Of a DNA stretch of 50,214 nt, positions 17,970-25,284 are shown piece by piece. Numbering within the stretch: position 1 is the stretch's first letter; each line of letters opens with the position of its first letter. A program made the position numbers and the translations under genes. A model generated the notes under the pieces. It saw only the letters and a program-made list of their open reading frames with translations, made no database searches and had not been told where the DNA came from. Source of the stretch: Bacteroidales bacterium (GTDB taxonomy: Bacteria > Bacteroidota > Bacteroidia > Bacteroidales > UBA1402); assembly GCA_012718945.1 (NCBI GenBank), contig JAAYBL010000281.1, forward strand, positions 1 to 50,214, written 5' to 3'.

Positions 17970-20480
17970 TTATTGACGTTTTGGCGCTTCTGCTTTCAAT
18001 ACATAGGTTCTTCCGGCTTTGGTCGGAAGGTCGTACAGAAAGGTTGCTGGCAGGCTGACCGGGTTTAATGAAGCCTCAGGGGCTATCAAGGCAGGCTTGA
18101 CGTCAGGTGTCTTAAAGAACGGATTGGGGTTGCTTCCCTGGGCTTCAGTCATGCCTTTAACCGATACCAAACGATTGGGCACCCTGAGTCGACAGTTACC
18201 ACCCAGCTTGGACGTGAGGGTAATGGTTTCCACCTGACCGTTTTTCCAGGTAAAACTGACTTCAAATCCACCATAGGCCCTTAATCCGCTGACGGAACCT
18301 GTTGCCCAATCATCTGGCAAGGCCGGTAAGAGGTGCAAGCTGCCATCGTGGCATTGCATCAACATTTCAGCGATACCAGCTGTGCACCCGAAGTTACCGT
18401 CAATTTGAAAGGGCGGGTGGGCATCAAACAGGTTGGGGTAAGTACCACCGTTACGTCCACCCACCGGATCCACCAGGGTCAGCTGGTCGGTGATGAGCTT
18501 GCGGGCTCTGTTGCCGTCCAGGAGCCTGGCCCAGGTGTTGACCTTCCAACCCATGGACCAACCGGTTGATACGTCTCCCCGGTGTACCAGGCTGGTACGG
18601 GCGGCATCAAACAGTTCGGGAGTACGATAGGGGGAAATCTGGTTGCCTGGGTGCAGACCGTACAGATGGGAAATGTGCCGGTGTTTGTCGTTGGGGTTGT
18701 CCCAGTCGTACAGCCATTCCTGCAACTGTCCGTGCTTGCCCACCTGCATGGGAGGTAACTTGTCAAGCAATCGTTGGAGGTTGGCCACTTCAGCAGCCGG
18801 TTTGTTTAGCAGGTTGGCCGCTGCAATGGTCTTGGTAAACAGGTCGAACACCAATTGGTTGTCCATGGTGGTGCCTGCCGTCAGAGCAGAAGCGTGGCCT
18901 TTAGGGGTATTCTCAGGAGAGATGGAAGGGCTGACCACCAGCCAACCTTTGCCGGGTTCTTCAATCAGAAAGTCTTCAAAGAAAGCGGAGGCCGAACGCA
19001 ACACTGGGTAGATGGTTGCCAGATAGGTTTTGTCACCACCGTACAAGTATTTTTCCCAGAGGTGCTGGCTCAACCAGGCACCACCCATGGGCCATTGACC
19101 GGCGTTGGCGAAATCAACCACACCAGTGATACGCCAGAGGTCGGTATTATGGTGGGCGACCCAACCGTCACAGCCGTACAACACGCGAGCTGTTTCCTTG
19201 CCGGTTTCTGATAGATCTTTGACCAGTTGTATGAGGGGTTCGTGCATGTCGGCCAGGTTGCATTTCTCAGCCGGCCAATAGTTCATCTCCGTGTTGATGT
19301 TGATGGTGTACTTGCTATCCCAGGCTGGGTTGACACTGCCGTTCCACAAGCCCTGGAGGTTGGCGGGTTGTCCGCCTGGTTGGGAACTGGCGATGAGCAG
19401 GTAGCGACCAAACTGAAAATAGAGGCTCACCAAAGCCGGATCGTTCGACTGGGCAAAGGTGCGTACCCTTTCGTCAGTAGGGCGTTGGGCAGCTGCTGTG
19501 TTACCCAGGTCTAGCTTGACACGGTTGAAATACGCCTGATAGGCGTCGAGATGGCGTTGATAGAGTTTCTTCCAGGTCAAACGGGTGGCAGCGTCCAGGG
19601 GAGCCTGGCAACGGGCAGCCTCATCGGCCGAAATGTCGGCGTAGTTCACCACGTTGGTGGCCATGGACAGGTAAATGAGGACTTCATCAGCACCGGTCAC
19701 TTTCAAGCCTTCGTTTGCTTGTGTCACCTGGCCCTTAATCGACTTGACCACTGCCCTGGCGTTGAGTTTCACCTGGCCGGTTACGCCTTCGTGGGTACCG
19801 GATAGGGCTGTCATTTCCAACATATTCGTACCTAGCACCTTGTTCGATTGCTTCAGCGGTCCGTCAAATCCCACATTAAACGTCAAAGCCCCCCTTCGGT
19901 CGGCTGTAAGCCGAACAACGATGACCTGGTCGGGTATAGAGGCCAGCACCTCACGGGTATACCGCACGCCATTTACCGAATACGTGCAGGTAAACAAGGC
20001 TTTTTCCAGATCCAGGCGGCGTTGATAATCCGTATAGGCTTCATGTCCCTCAAACTGAAGGTTAAGGAAGCCGGCGTTCTGAAACTTGGAACCATGCAGG
20101 CGTTTGGCTGTCAGGTAACGGTTGGACAGCTGATCGGCCCTCCTGAAGTCACCGTCCTGTATGGAACGACGAATGGAATCCAGTCCAATGACGCCGTCTG
20201 GATTGTCGTTGCGCGAGGGACCACCCGACCAAAAAGTAGCTTCGTTCAGTTGTAGTTGTTCCTTGGCGGGATCGCCCGTAATCATGGCGGCAAGGCGGCC
20301 GTTGCCGATGGGCAGGGCTTCATTCCAAACAGTAGCCGGTTTGGGGTACCACAAGGTGGTAGCGCCATTAGGAATGGACGGTTCGACGTCAACACGCATA
20401 GCCGAACCGTTGTTGGCCGATACTGGTGCGCTAAACATGGCGGATAACAAACCAATCCAAATGATGGTGTTTATTTTCAT
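17970..20480 (-). CDS. GH95 family glycoside hydrolase (alpha-L-fucosidase type)
   Basis: Secreted 836-residue enzyme with a signal peptide (MKINTIIWIGLLSAMFSAPVSA). The N-terminal beta-domain (about 40-270) opens with WYPKPATVWNEALPIGNGRLAAM, split here as typical of GH95. The (alpha/alpha)6 catalytic domain spans about 300-730. Conserved catalytic blocks are present: the paired Asn394/Asn396 in TININTEMNYWPAE (equivalent to Bifidobacterium AfcA Asn421/Asn423), Glu523 in SPSISPENTP (general acid), and the NLFDAHPPFQIDGNFG block with the remaining Asp. Family activities are inverting 1,2-alpha-L-fucosidase, and in plant-biomass loci also alpha-L-galactosidase on xylan or pectin side chains. 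It ends without a sorting domain. Its 5' leader and first codons are duplicated at 25165-25276. Confidence 0.92.
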   Translation of the reverse strand: MKINTIIWIGLLSAMFSAPVSANNGSAMRVDVEPSIPNGATTLWYPKPATVWNEALPIGNGRLAAMITGDPAKEQLQLNEATFWSGGPSRNDNPDGVIGLDSIRRSIQDGDFRRADQLSNRYLTAKRLHGSKFQNAGFLNLQFEGHEAYTDYQRRLDLEKALFTCTYSVNGVRYTREVLASIPDQVIVVRLTADRRGALTFNVGFDGPLKQSNKVLGTNMLEMTALSGTHEGVTGQVKLNARAVVKSIKGQVTQANEGLKVTGADEVLIYLSMATNVVNYADISADEAARCQAPLDAATRLTWKKLYQRHLDAYQAYFNRVKLDLGNTAAAQRPTDERVRTFAQSNDPALVSLYFQFGRYLLIASSQPGGQPANLQGLWNGSVNPAWDSKYTININTEMNYWPAEKCNLADMHEPLIQLVKDLSETGKETARVLYGCDGWVAHHNTDLWRITGVVDFANAGQWPMGGAWLSQHLWEKYLYGGDKTYLATIYPVLRSASAFFEDFLIEEPGKGWLVVSPSISPENTPKGHASALTAGTTMDNQLVFDLFTKTIAAANLLNKPAAEVANLQRLLDKLPPMQVGKHGQLQEWLYDWDNPNDKHRHISHLYGLHPGNQISPYRTPELFDAARTSLVHRGDVSTGWSMGWKVNTWARLLDGNRARKLITDQLTLVDPVGGRNGGTYPNLFDAHPPFQIDGNFGCTAGIAEMLMQCHDGSLHLLPALPDDWATGSVSGLRAYGGFEVSFTWKNGQVETITLTSKLGGNCRLRVPNRLVSVKGMTEAQGSNPNPFFKTPDVKPALIAPEASLNPVSLPATFLYDLPTKAGRTYVLKAEAPKRQ

Positions 20481-20560
20481 AGTGAGGCGTTTTGTTCATG
20501 GTAATCTTGTGTGCAAAAATAGCAGAATTTGCGGTACCAAACTGTTGACTATGATTGATA
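20461..20560 (-). repeat. GH95 leader, copy A of a 100-bp duplication
   Basis: This stretch covers the first codons, untranslated leader and promoter of GH95. It aligns over about 100 bases, at roughly 85 to 90 percent identity by eye, with 25171-25276. The shared part runs from ATGATGGTGTT (first codons, reversed) to CTGTTGACTATGA. The copy at 25171 carries a 4-base insertion near the promoter. Confidence 0.75.
20513..20541 (-). promoter_or_regulatory. Promoter-like site of GH95
   Basis: On the minus strand TATTTTTGC (20521-20513) matches the -7 consensus. TTTG (20541-20538) lies 16 bases upstream, shorter than the usual 19 to 21. The -7 box is about 33 bases before the ATG. In copy B of the repeat the box has one changed base (AATTTTTGC). 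Confidence 0.45.
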
Positions 20561-20619
20561 GACTGTTGATTTGGATAACAATGGCCTATTTATCGTCAAA
20601 TCAATGAAAGGGGCCATTG

Positions 20620-20665
20620 AAAAAAAAGAAAAAGTAAGCGAGAAGCCATACATATGACTTCTCGC
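20620..20665 (-). terminator. Rho-independent terminator after the PL11 gene
   Basis: GCGAGAAG (20638-20645) pairs with CTTCTCGC (20658-20665). On the minus strand the stem is followed by a long T-rich tail (the A-run at 20620-20633). It ends the rhamnogalacturonan lyase transcript about 200 bases after its stop codon and separates it from GH95. Confidence 0.8.
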
Positions 20666-20683
20666 ACTGAGAAAAGTTTGAAC

Positions 20684-20716
20684 GTTACCTGCCTACGTTC
20701 AAATTGAACCGAACAA
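20684..20716. repeat. 33-bp element, copy 1
   Basis: GTTACCTGCCTAC followed by GTTCAAATTGAACCGAACAA. 28 of the 33 bases match 28077-28109. The centre is palindromic (GTTCAA-A-TTGAAC). The copy lies between the PL11 stop and its terminator. The rest of the gap 20481-20867 holds the GH95 promoter region, the terminator and a short alternate-frame coding tail. Confidence 0.55.
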
Positions 20717-20791
20717 AAAACGGTATAAATCAGACGGAATCACGTCGTTTTGACACCAACCCGGCATACGGATTTTCAGGTTGAACTTTTT

Positions 20792-20866
20792 TTACTGCGC
20801 CGGGGCGACCGTGATTGTCACCTTTCCATTCCTGGGATAACCGGATACATGTTTTAACGCGAGACA
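20792..20866 (-). other. Short coding-like tail after the PL11 stop, in another frame
   Basis: Directly after the PL11 stop, a frame offset from PL11 reads LKHVSGYPRNGKVTITV and then APAQ before a TAA at 20794-20792. The alternation of polar and hydrophobic residues looks like a protein C-terminus, not random sequence. It may be the remains of an older PL11 or neighbour C-terminal end shifted out of frame. Confidence 0.3.
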
Positions 20867-20867
20867 C

Positions 20868-23036
20868 CTACACCGCCACTTTTTTCACACAAGTGCCCGA
20901 TGCGGTCGTGATCTTGACAAGCATCAGGTTGACACCCTGCGGAATGGCTGCGTCGTATTCCGTATGGTTGATCGCTCCCGCTTTGAAAAGCGCCTGCCCT
21001 GAAATTGAATAAACGGTAACAGACGTGATGGTTTCGGCGGCAACGACGAACAGCCTGCCTGAGGCCGTATACACGTTGGCGACAGCCTTCACAGCCTTGT
21101 CAAGACCGGTTTCCGTGCCGTACTTCACGGTGGAAATGGCAGGTTGCCGAATGCCGTTCAGGCCGCCGCCGATGTAAAACCCGAGGTGCGGAGGCTGGTT
21201 GTAGGCTGCGTTCTGCCAGGCCACGGCCAACCTGTAAACCGGATCGTGCATCAGGGTGAAAAGCCTGTACGGCGATGCCGCGGTTGTTGTGTAGACCCTT
21301 AGCTGACCGGAGTCGGCCGTCGTCCAAAGGATCAGCTCCTCCCTCCAGTCGCCAAAGAGGTCGGCCGTCAGGTTGGGCGTCTTTTTGGTACTGTTGCACG
21401 ACGAAACACCGGATGGCGAAAACAAGGTGTTGGTACCTGATCCTGTCCATTTTGTTATGACGGTGCCGTCAAGCAATTCATCCTGGAGGTCGCCGTCCCA
21501 GTAGATCCTGAAATTCACGGAGGGACGCTTGTTTGAAATGGAGACGCCTTTACACGTAAAAGTGCCTGTACCCGTCGCGGTAGACCACGTTTCAAGCCCG
21601 GGATACCGTGCATCGATGTCGGCGCACATCCCCCGGCCTATGTCTGCGCCCGTATAAGCCCCCCAAAGCACCTTGCCGGTGGCCGCCTCGTGCAATTCAT
21701 ACCCATACGCACTGGCCTTGTCTTCATGCACCACCCAAACTTCCAGACCGGGGTTGTCGGGGTCAATATCGGACAAGTGCATCGCATCGCCGTGACCAAG
21801 ACCGGTACGGTACAACAGCTTGCCGTCGTCGTCAAACGCACAGGCACCGTAAATGATTTCATCCTTGCCGTCAGCATCCACATCGGCGACACTCAAATTA
21901 TGATTGCCCTGACCGTAGGCGCCCACGCCGGCCACCGTGCCTGAATCGTAATACCAACGCTGCACGAGCGACTTATTGACAACGTTATAGGTTGTCAAGG
22001 TCGTTTTTTGATAGTAACCGCGGCAGAAGACAGCCGAAGGACGAACCCCGTCGAGGTAGGCGACACAGGAAAGAAACCTGTCGGAACGGTTGGCGTAACT
22101 GTCGCCCCAATCAGACACCTTTCCACGTAAAGGGTTGTATTTCACGGTATGCAGCTCGGCTCCCGTTTTGCCGTCAAACAAGGTAAGGTATTCAGGACCG
22201 GTCTGCACCGTACCCAACATGTTCGACCCGCTGGTCGCCGAATAGGTAAAGTTCCTGTAATCGGCCTTAGGATTGTCGCCGACCATGATCACGTCGTTTC
22301 CAAGGCCGTCCACCGTACCGGGCGCCGTCTTGCAGATTAATTCAGCCAGGCCGTCACCATCAAAATCATACACCAGGAACTGCGTATAATGAGCGCCGGC
22401 TCTGATGTTCCTACCAAGATCGATGCGCCACAATTGCGTTCCGTCCAGTTTGTAGGCATCGATGTATACGTTGCCTGTAATGCCGTAATAAGAATTATCC
22501 TGAGAGTTTGATGGATCCCATTTTACAACGATCTCATAAACGCCGTCCCCGTCCAGATCCCCGACACTGCAATCATTGGGCGAATAGCTGTATGGCTGTC
22601 CGTTTGGATAAGAGGCATCCGGTGTCTTGCCGACACTGCCGGTCTGGTTGGGTGCTGTGATGCCGCCTTTAGGACGGTTCAACTGGATGGTCTTGTATTG
22701 GTTGGCCCAGGGTGTGACACTGCCGGATGCTTCCCCGCAAGGCACACCGTTACAAATGGGCACGACCTTGTACACACTGGTCAACGTGCCGCCCGCATCC
22801 AGGTAGTTGGTACGGTCTGTCATCGGTGTTGCCGTAATCAACTTGTCATCACGGTAGATGTTGAAGCCGGTAGACAGATCGTCGGTGCCCAGGAAACGCC
22901 AGCTTAAAAACACGCCGTTGCTGACTTTGACAGCCACCACCCCCCGGTCAAGGTATTCCATCTGCCTGGTCGCGGCGTATGACAACAAGGTTCCGAACGA
23001 TAAAAAAACAACAACCAACGGAGAAAACCGTTTCAT
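20868..23036 (-). CDS. PL11 rhamnogalacturonan lyase with type IX-like C-terminal domain
   Basis: Secreted 722-residue polysaccharide lyase that cleaves rhamnogalacturonan I backbones by beta-elimination, as Bacillus YesW and YesX do. The ATG at 23036 gives a signal peptide (MKRFSPLVVVFLSFGTLLSYAA); a TTG 9 bases upstream is not needed. An N-terminal beta-sandwich (about 25-130, MEYLDRGVVAVKVSNGVFLSW) is followed by an eight-bladed propeller (about 135-620). The calcium-binding repeats of PL11 are visible: NDCSVGDLDGDGVYEIVVKWDP, split here, VYDFDGDGLAELICKTAPGT, VADVDADGKDEIIYGAC and LFGDWREELILW. The tail (VTVYSISGQALFKAG..., ending KKVAV) resembles a type IX sorting domain. The stop is TAG. 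Base composition looks more GC-rich than in the FAS1 operon. It stands alone, with its own promoter and terminator. Confidence 0.93.
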   Translation of the reverse strand: MKRFSPLVVVFLSFGTLLSYAATRQMEYLDRGVVAVKVSNGVFLSWRFLGTDDLSTGFNIYRDDKLITATPMTDRTNYLDAGGTLTSVYKVVPICNGVPCGEASGSVTPWANQYKTIQLNRPKGGITAPNQTGSVGKTPDASYPNGQPYSYSPNDCSVGDLDGDGVYEIVVKWDPSNSQDNSYYGITGNVYIDAYKLDGTQLWRIDLGRNIRAGAHYTQFLVYDFDGDGLAELICKTAPGTVDGLGNDVIMVGDNPKADYRNFTYSATSGSNMLGTVQTGPEYLTLFDGKTGAELHTVKYNPLRGKVSDWGDSYANRSDRFLSCVAYLDGVRPSAVFCRGYYQKTTLTTYNVVNKSLVQRWYYDSGTVAGVGAYGQGNHNLSVADVDADGKDEIIYGACAFDDDGKLLYRTGLGHGDAMHLSDIDPDNPGLEVWVVHEDKASAYGYELHEAATGKVLWGAYTGADIGRGMCADIDARYPGLETWSTATGTGTFTCKGVSISNKRPSVNFRIYWDGDLQDELLDGTVITKWTGSGTNTLFSPSGVSSCNSTKKTPNLTADLFGDWREELILWTTADSGQLRVYTTTAASPYRLFTLMHDPVYRLAVAWQNAAYNQPPHLGFYIGGGLNGIRQPAISTVKYGTETGLDKAVKAVANVYTASGRLFVVAAETITSVTVYSISGQALFKAGAINHTEYDAAIPQGVNLMLVKITTASGTCVKKVAV

Positions 23037-23062
23037 GTGCGCCAATTAATGTGTTAGAGCCC

Positions 23063-23090
23063 CAAAGGTACTCAAATCCTCGAAAACAAA
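23063..23090 (-). promoter_or_regulatory. Promoter-like site of the PL11 gene
   Basis: On the minus strand TACCTTTG (23070-23063) matches TAnnTTTG; TTTG (23090-23087) lies 16 bases upstream, the same short spacing as in the GH95 promoter. The -7 box is 26 bases before the ATG. Confidence 0.45.
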
Positions 23091-23164
23091 GACGGGGTGC
23101 GTGCAGAACAGGTACCACAACATCCTGCGGACGCATACATAGCTTTGACAATCAACACAAATAA

Positions 23165-23383
23165 GTCAGCTACAATCAATCGGCCCACATTGTGAAATAC
23201 CTGATTGACAACTACGGCATTGAAAAATTGAAAGCCTTGTGGGCAACCGGCATGACCCATTTCGAAAACATAACCGCATTGAGTTTCCACGACGTATTGA
23301 AAACAATCGAAACGAACGTGCTCCTTCAACACCCCCACCCCATCGCACTTGACTGGAAGGCGTTTGAGAAGGCATGTTACTAA
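23165..23383 (+). pseudogene. C-terminal fragment of a metallopeptidase-like gene
   Basis: After an in-frame stop at 23162-23164 the frame reads VSYNQSAHIVKYLIDNYG, then IEKLKALWATG and, near the end, ALDWKAFEKACY before a stop. The pattern (a Tyr-rich stretch, YLIDxYGxEKLKxLW, then a short helix and a DWxxF tail) is typical of the C-terminal end of gluzincin-like peptidase-MA proteins of Bacteroidota. There is no start, no zinc motif (HExxH) and no upstream part, so it is a relic of about 70 codons. It lies right behind the PL11 promoter on the opposite strand. The family assignment is from pattern memory and is uncertain. Confidence 0.35.
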
Positions 23384-23480
23384 ACCGGCCGGATTTCGCA
23401 CCACCGGAATAGCTGATGCGCTTCTTTGGCAATTTATCGCTCTGAGGAAACAAGGGGTAAAACAACAGGCGGTTGCAGCT

Positions 23481-23511
23481 TGAAACAAACAGCGATGTGG
23501 CTGAAACAAAC
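23481..23511. repeat. Direct repeat TGAAACAAAC, 21 bases apart
   Basis: TGAAACAAAC occurs at 23481-23490 and 23502-23511, an offset of 21 bases or two helical turns, a spacing used by some response-regulator operators. The stretch 23384-23617 holds no gene; this pair is the only structure I see in it. Confidence 0.35.
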
Positions 23512-23617
23512 GTTCTAGCAACGCCATGGATACAATTAATAAGAACGACATTGGCCGGGCTGAACGACACCTAATTGGCTGACAGTTCCAGCCTCAACCG
23601 TTCCAAAATCGTGTTTG

Positions 23618-24256
23618 TCATCGTAGTGCTTGTTTTTGTGATGCATTGTGTGCGTGCGAATGCCCCATACCCCTCACCGTCGCCCGTAGGATCATTCTGT
23701 GAAACGGTTTGATCAATGTGAAGTAGAACCGGCCCAGGCTGTTATTGAACTGCACCTGGGTGGTGACGCTGAAGGAGGGGGTCATGACAGGAATACGGGC
23801 GATGTGTCCGTCGGGGTGATTATCAGGCGGGGTATCATCGGACCGATCGTTGCCTTGTTGGTCAAACCGCAGAATGACCCTGAAGTTCAGATGGCTGTCG
23901 TCGGCGCCAAGAAGGAGGGCGTGAGGAGTTTTGGCGTAGACGTGGAAGAGGCCCAGTCGGTCACCGGGTTGGATGGGGGCCGGAATAGGGGAATTGACGG
24001 TCCGGGTTGTCCCAATGTCAGCGGGGTCTCCACCGAGGGAAGCATCCGGGGTTGCCGTAACAACCTTATGGGTTGACGGCTTCAATCCGACGAGGCAAAC
24101 GAGCTTGTCGCGCAGGGACATCAGGCTGTCGGCCCAGGTTGGGCCTGAGGAGACGAAGCGACGGCCGAGGGCGTCGATGTCGCAGGAACTGTAGCCTGGC
24201 AGACGGCCGCTGAAAGTGTCGGCGTAATGAATAACGGAAAGATGGAACGCGTTCAT
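23618..24256 (-). CDS. DUF2867 family protein
   Basis: A 212-residue protein with the DUF2867 signature blocks. It starts with HYADTFSGRLPGYSS, then ADSLMSLRDKLVCLVGLK (about 55-70), GDRLGLFHVYAKTPHALLLG (about 110-130), NFRVILRFDQQ and near the end FNNSLGRFYFTLIKPFHRM. The family is of unknown function and is cytoplasmic; proteins of this type occur singly or beside oxidoreductases. The ATG at 24256 was chosen; a start at 24286 would add 10 residues. There is no signal peptide. It is not part of any sugar operon here and is GC-richer than its AT-rich surroundings, which suggests that it sits in an island of different origin. The frame is intact. Confidence 0.72.
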   Translation of the reverse strand: MNAFHLSVIHYADTFSGRLPGYSSCDIDALGRRFVSSGPTWADSLMSLRDKLVCLVGLKPSTHKVVTATPDASLGGDPADIGTTRTVNSPIPAPIQPGDRLGLFHVYAKTPHALLLGADDSHLNFRVILRFDQQGNDRSDDTPPDNHPDGHIARIPVMTPSFSVTTQVQFNNSLGRFYFTLIKPFHRMILRATVRGMGHSHAHNASQKQALR

Positions 24257-24366
24257 GAGGCCTGGTTTACCGAGGGTGAAAAGCAAAGACTGACAACAAA
24301 GTTAGCCATCGGTTTCAATTACTCAAAGCATCGTTCGGCTCTCTGCCATTTTATTCAAATCGTGGC

Positions 24367-24582
24367 TTGGCAAAAGACGCGTTGATGACAGGTTTCTCAA
24401 TCCAATTATCGCCGGCCTGCGGGATGGTGGTGCTGATGCGCGAAGTTACGGGCTGTGAACCCAGGATGTGGGGGCCCAGCATAACCGGTTCTGGACGCTA
24501 CCATTACCTATTTGAACGACCGGTATGGAAAAATCGCACTATCTTGAGCTTCGCGCCTATCACACACTATGCGGCGTTGTGA
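24367..24582 (+). pseudogene. DUF1801 gene fragment
   Basis: The frame contains LMREVTGCEPRMWGPSITGS and then GRYHYLFERP, a close match to the conserved core of DUF1801 proteins (EVTGEEPKMWGPSIVGFGSYHY in the usual form, split here by family consensus). The N-terminal half of the domain and the later GFSPRK region are not recognisable; after RYHY the sequence runs into unrelated residues and a stop. It looks like a decayed copy of a small gene of the iron-sulfur/YdhG-type DUF1801 family, of unknown function. Confidence 0.5.
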
Positions 24583-24810
24583 AAGCGGTCAGGGTCTTTA
24601 CGATAACTACAATCGGCAAGACGGCATATACTTTGTCGTTATAGGGTACACGAACTTGGCTTAGAAAAATTCTCCGGTTTTTTGCCATTAATTCCCCAAA
24701 AGCGACTGAAATGCCATTTTTGGGAGTATGATATATGAAAATCAAGATCGTAAATAAAATGTATCCAATTGCTTTGACTGTTCAATGAAATCATATCACT
24801 AATAAGATTA

Positions 24811-24845
24811 GGTGTATATTTGCAGTCGTACTGCAAATATGCACC
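24811..24845. other. 15-bp hairpin with 5-base loop, possible insertion-sequence end
   Basis: GGTGTATATTTGCAG (24811-24825) pairs with CTGCAAATATGCACC (24831-24845) with a single G-T pair and a 5-base loop (TCGTA). No T-run follows on either strand. Its size, and the gap of a few bases between the two arms, resemble joined insertion-sequence ends. TATATTTGC within it also matches a -7 promoter box on the plus strand. Confidence 0.5.
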
Positions 24846-24910
24846 TTGATTCTGTTTTTGCGAATCCTATCGAATCTCAATAAAATCAATCGTGTCCTTA
24901 TCTTCTGAGG

Positions 24911-25117
24911 TTAACCCAGTTGATTTTTGCCAAAACATTGCTGAGGAATCTTTGTTGAAAATCGTCTTGCTCCGTTAAAAGTGTCGGCACGCAGGATTGA
25001 GTCCTCAATCCGATTGAAGCCAATGGAATCATATATCCGATTCAAAATCAACAATGGCCGGTTTAAAAGAACGCTGTCTATAGTGTCAAGAACGCCGTCA
25101 GTAATTAACCGTAACAA
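24911..25117 (-). pseudogene. Possible transposase fragment (IS1634/IS4-like)
   Basis: The frame reads LDTIDSVLLNRPLLIL, NRIYDSIGFNRIEDSILR and then diverges and stops. The core resembles the N-terminal third of IS1634/IS4-type transposases (...LGKIYDxIGFNxIxDELFRHLV...). After ILR the expected LVIxR...PxSK block is missing in this frame; the other two frames do not restore it. No DDE residues or intact ends are found. The 24600-25164 stretch is AT-rich and otherwise without genes. Assignment is by pattern memory only. Confidence 0.3.
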
Positions 25118-25164
25118 CCTCGTTCTATGACACTTGGATTATTTTCCCTAAAAAGTTGTCGAAG

Positions 25165-25191
25165 TCAGGAAATGATGGTGTTAATTTTCAT
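25165..25191 (-). pseudogene. Relic of a GH95-like gene start, eight codons
   Basis: From the ATG at 25191 the frame reads MKINTIIS and stops at TGA (25167-25165). GH95 at 20480 starts MKINTIIW. The same leader precedes both. This is the fossil 5' end of a second copy of the gene, now cut off. Confidence 0.6.
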
Positions 25192-25276
25192 GGTGAGGCG
25201 TTTTGTTCAGGGTAATCTTGTGTTTGAGCAAAAATTGCAGAATACGCATTATCAATCTGTTGACTATGAATGATAA
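25171..25276 (-). repeat. GH95 leader, copy B of a 100-bp duplication
   Basis: Partner of 20461-20560. It covers the first codons, leader and promoter region. It lies immediately after the stop of the GH43 gene at 25285. The -7 box is AATTTTTGC instead of TATTTTTGC. Confidence 0.75.
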
Positions 25277-25284
25277 CTGTGTAG

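Noticed and set aside
23072-23570. Two overlapping minus-strand frames of 134 and 159 codons
   Set aside because: They are shadows over the peptidase relic and empty sequence, with Cys/Ser/Arg-rich translations and no family pattern.
24560-24836. Two short minus-strand frames in the AT-rich stretch
   Set aside because: No domain, leader or conservation signal; AT-rich filler.
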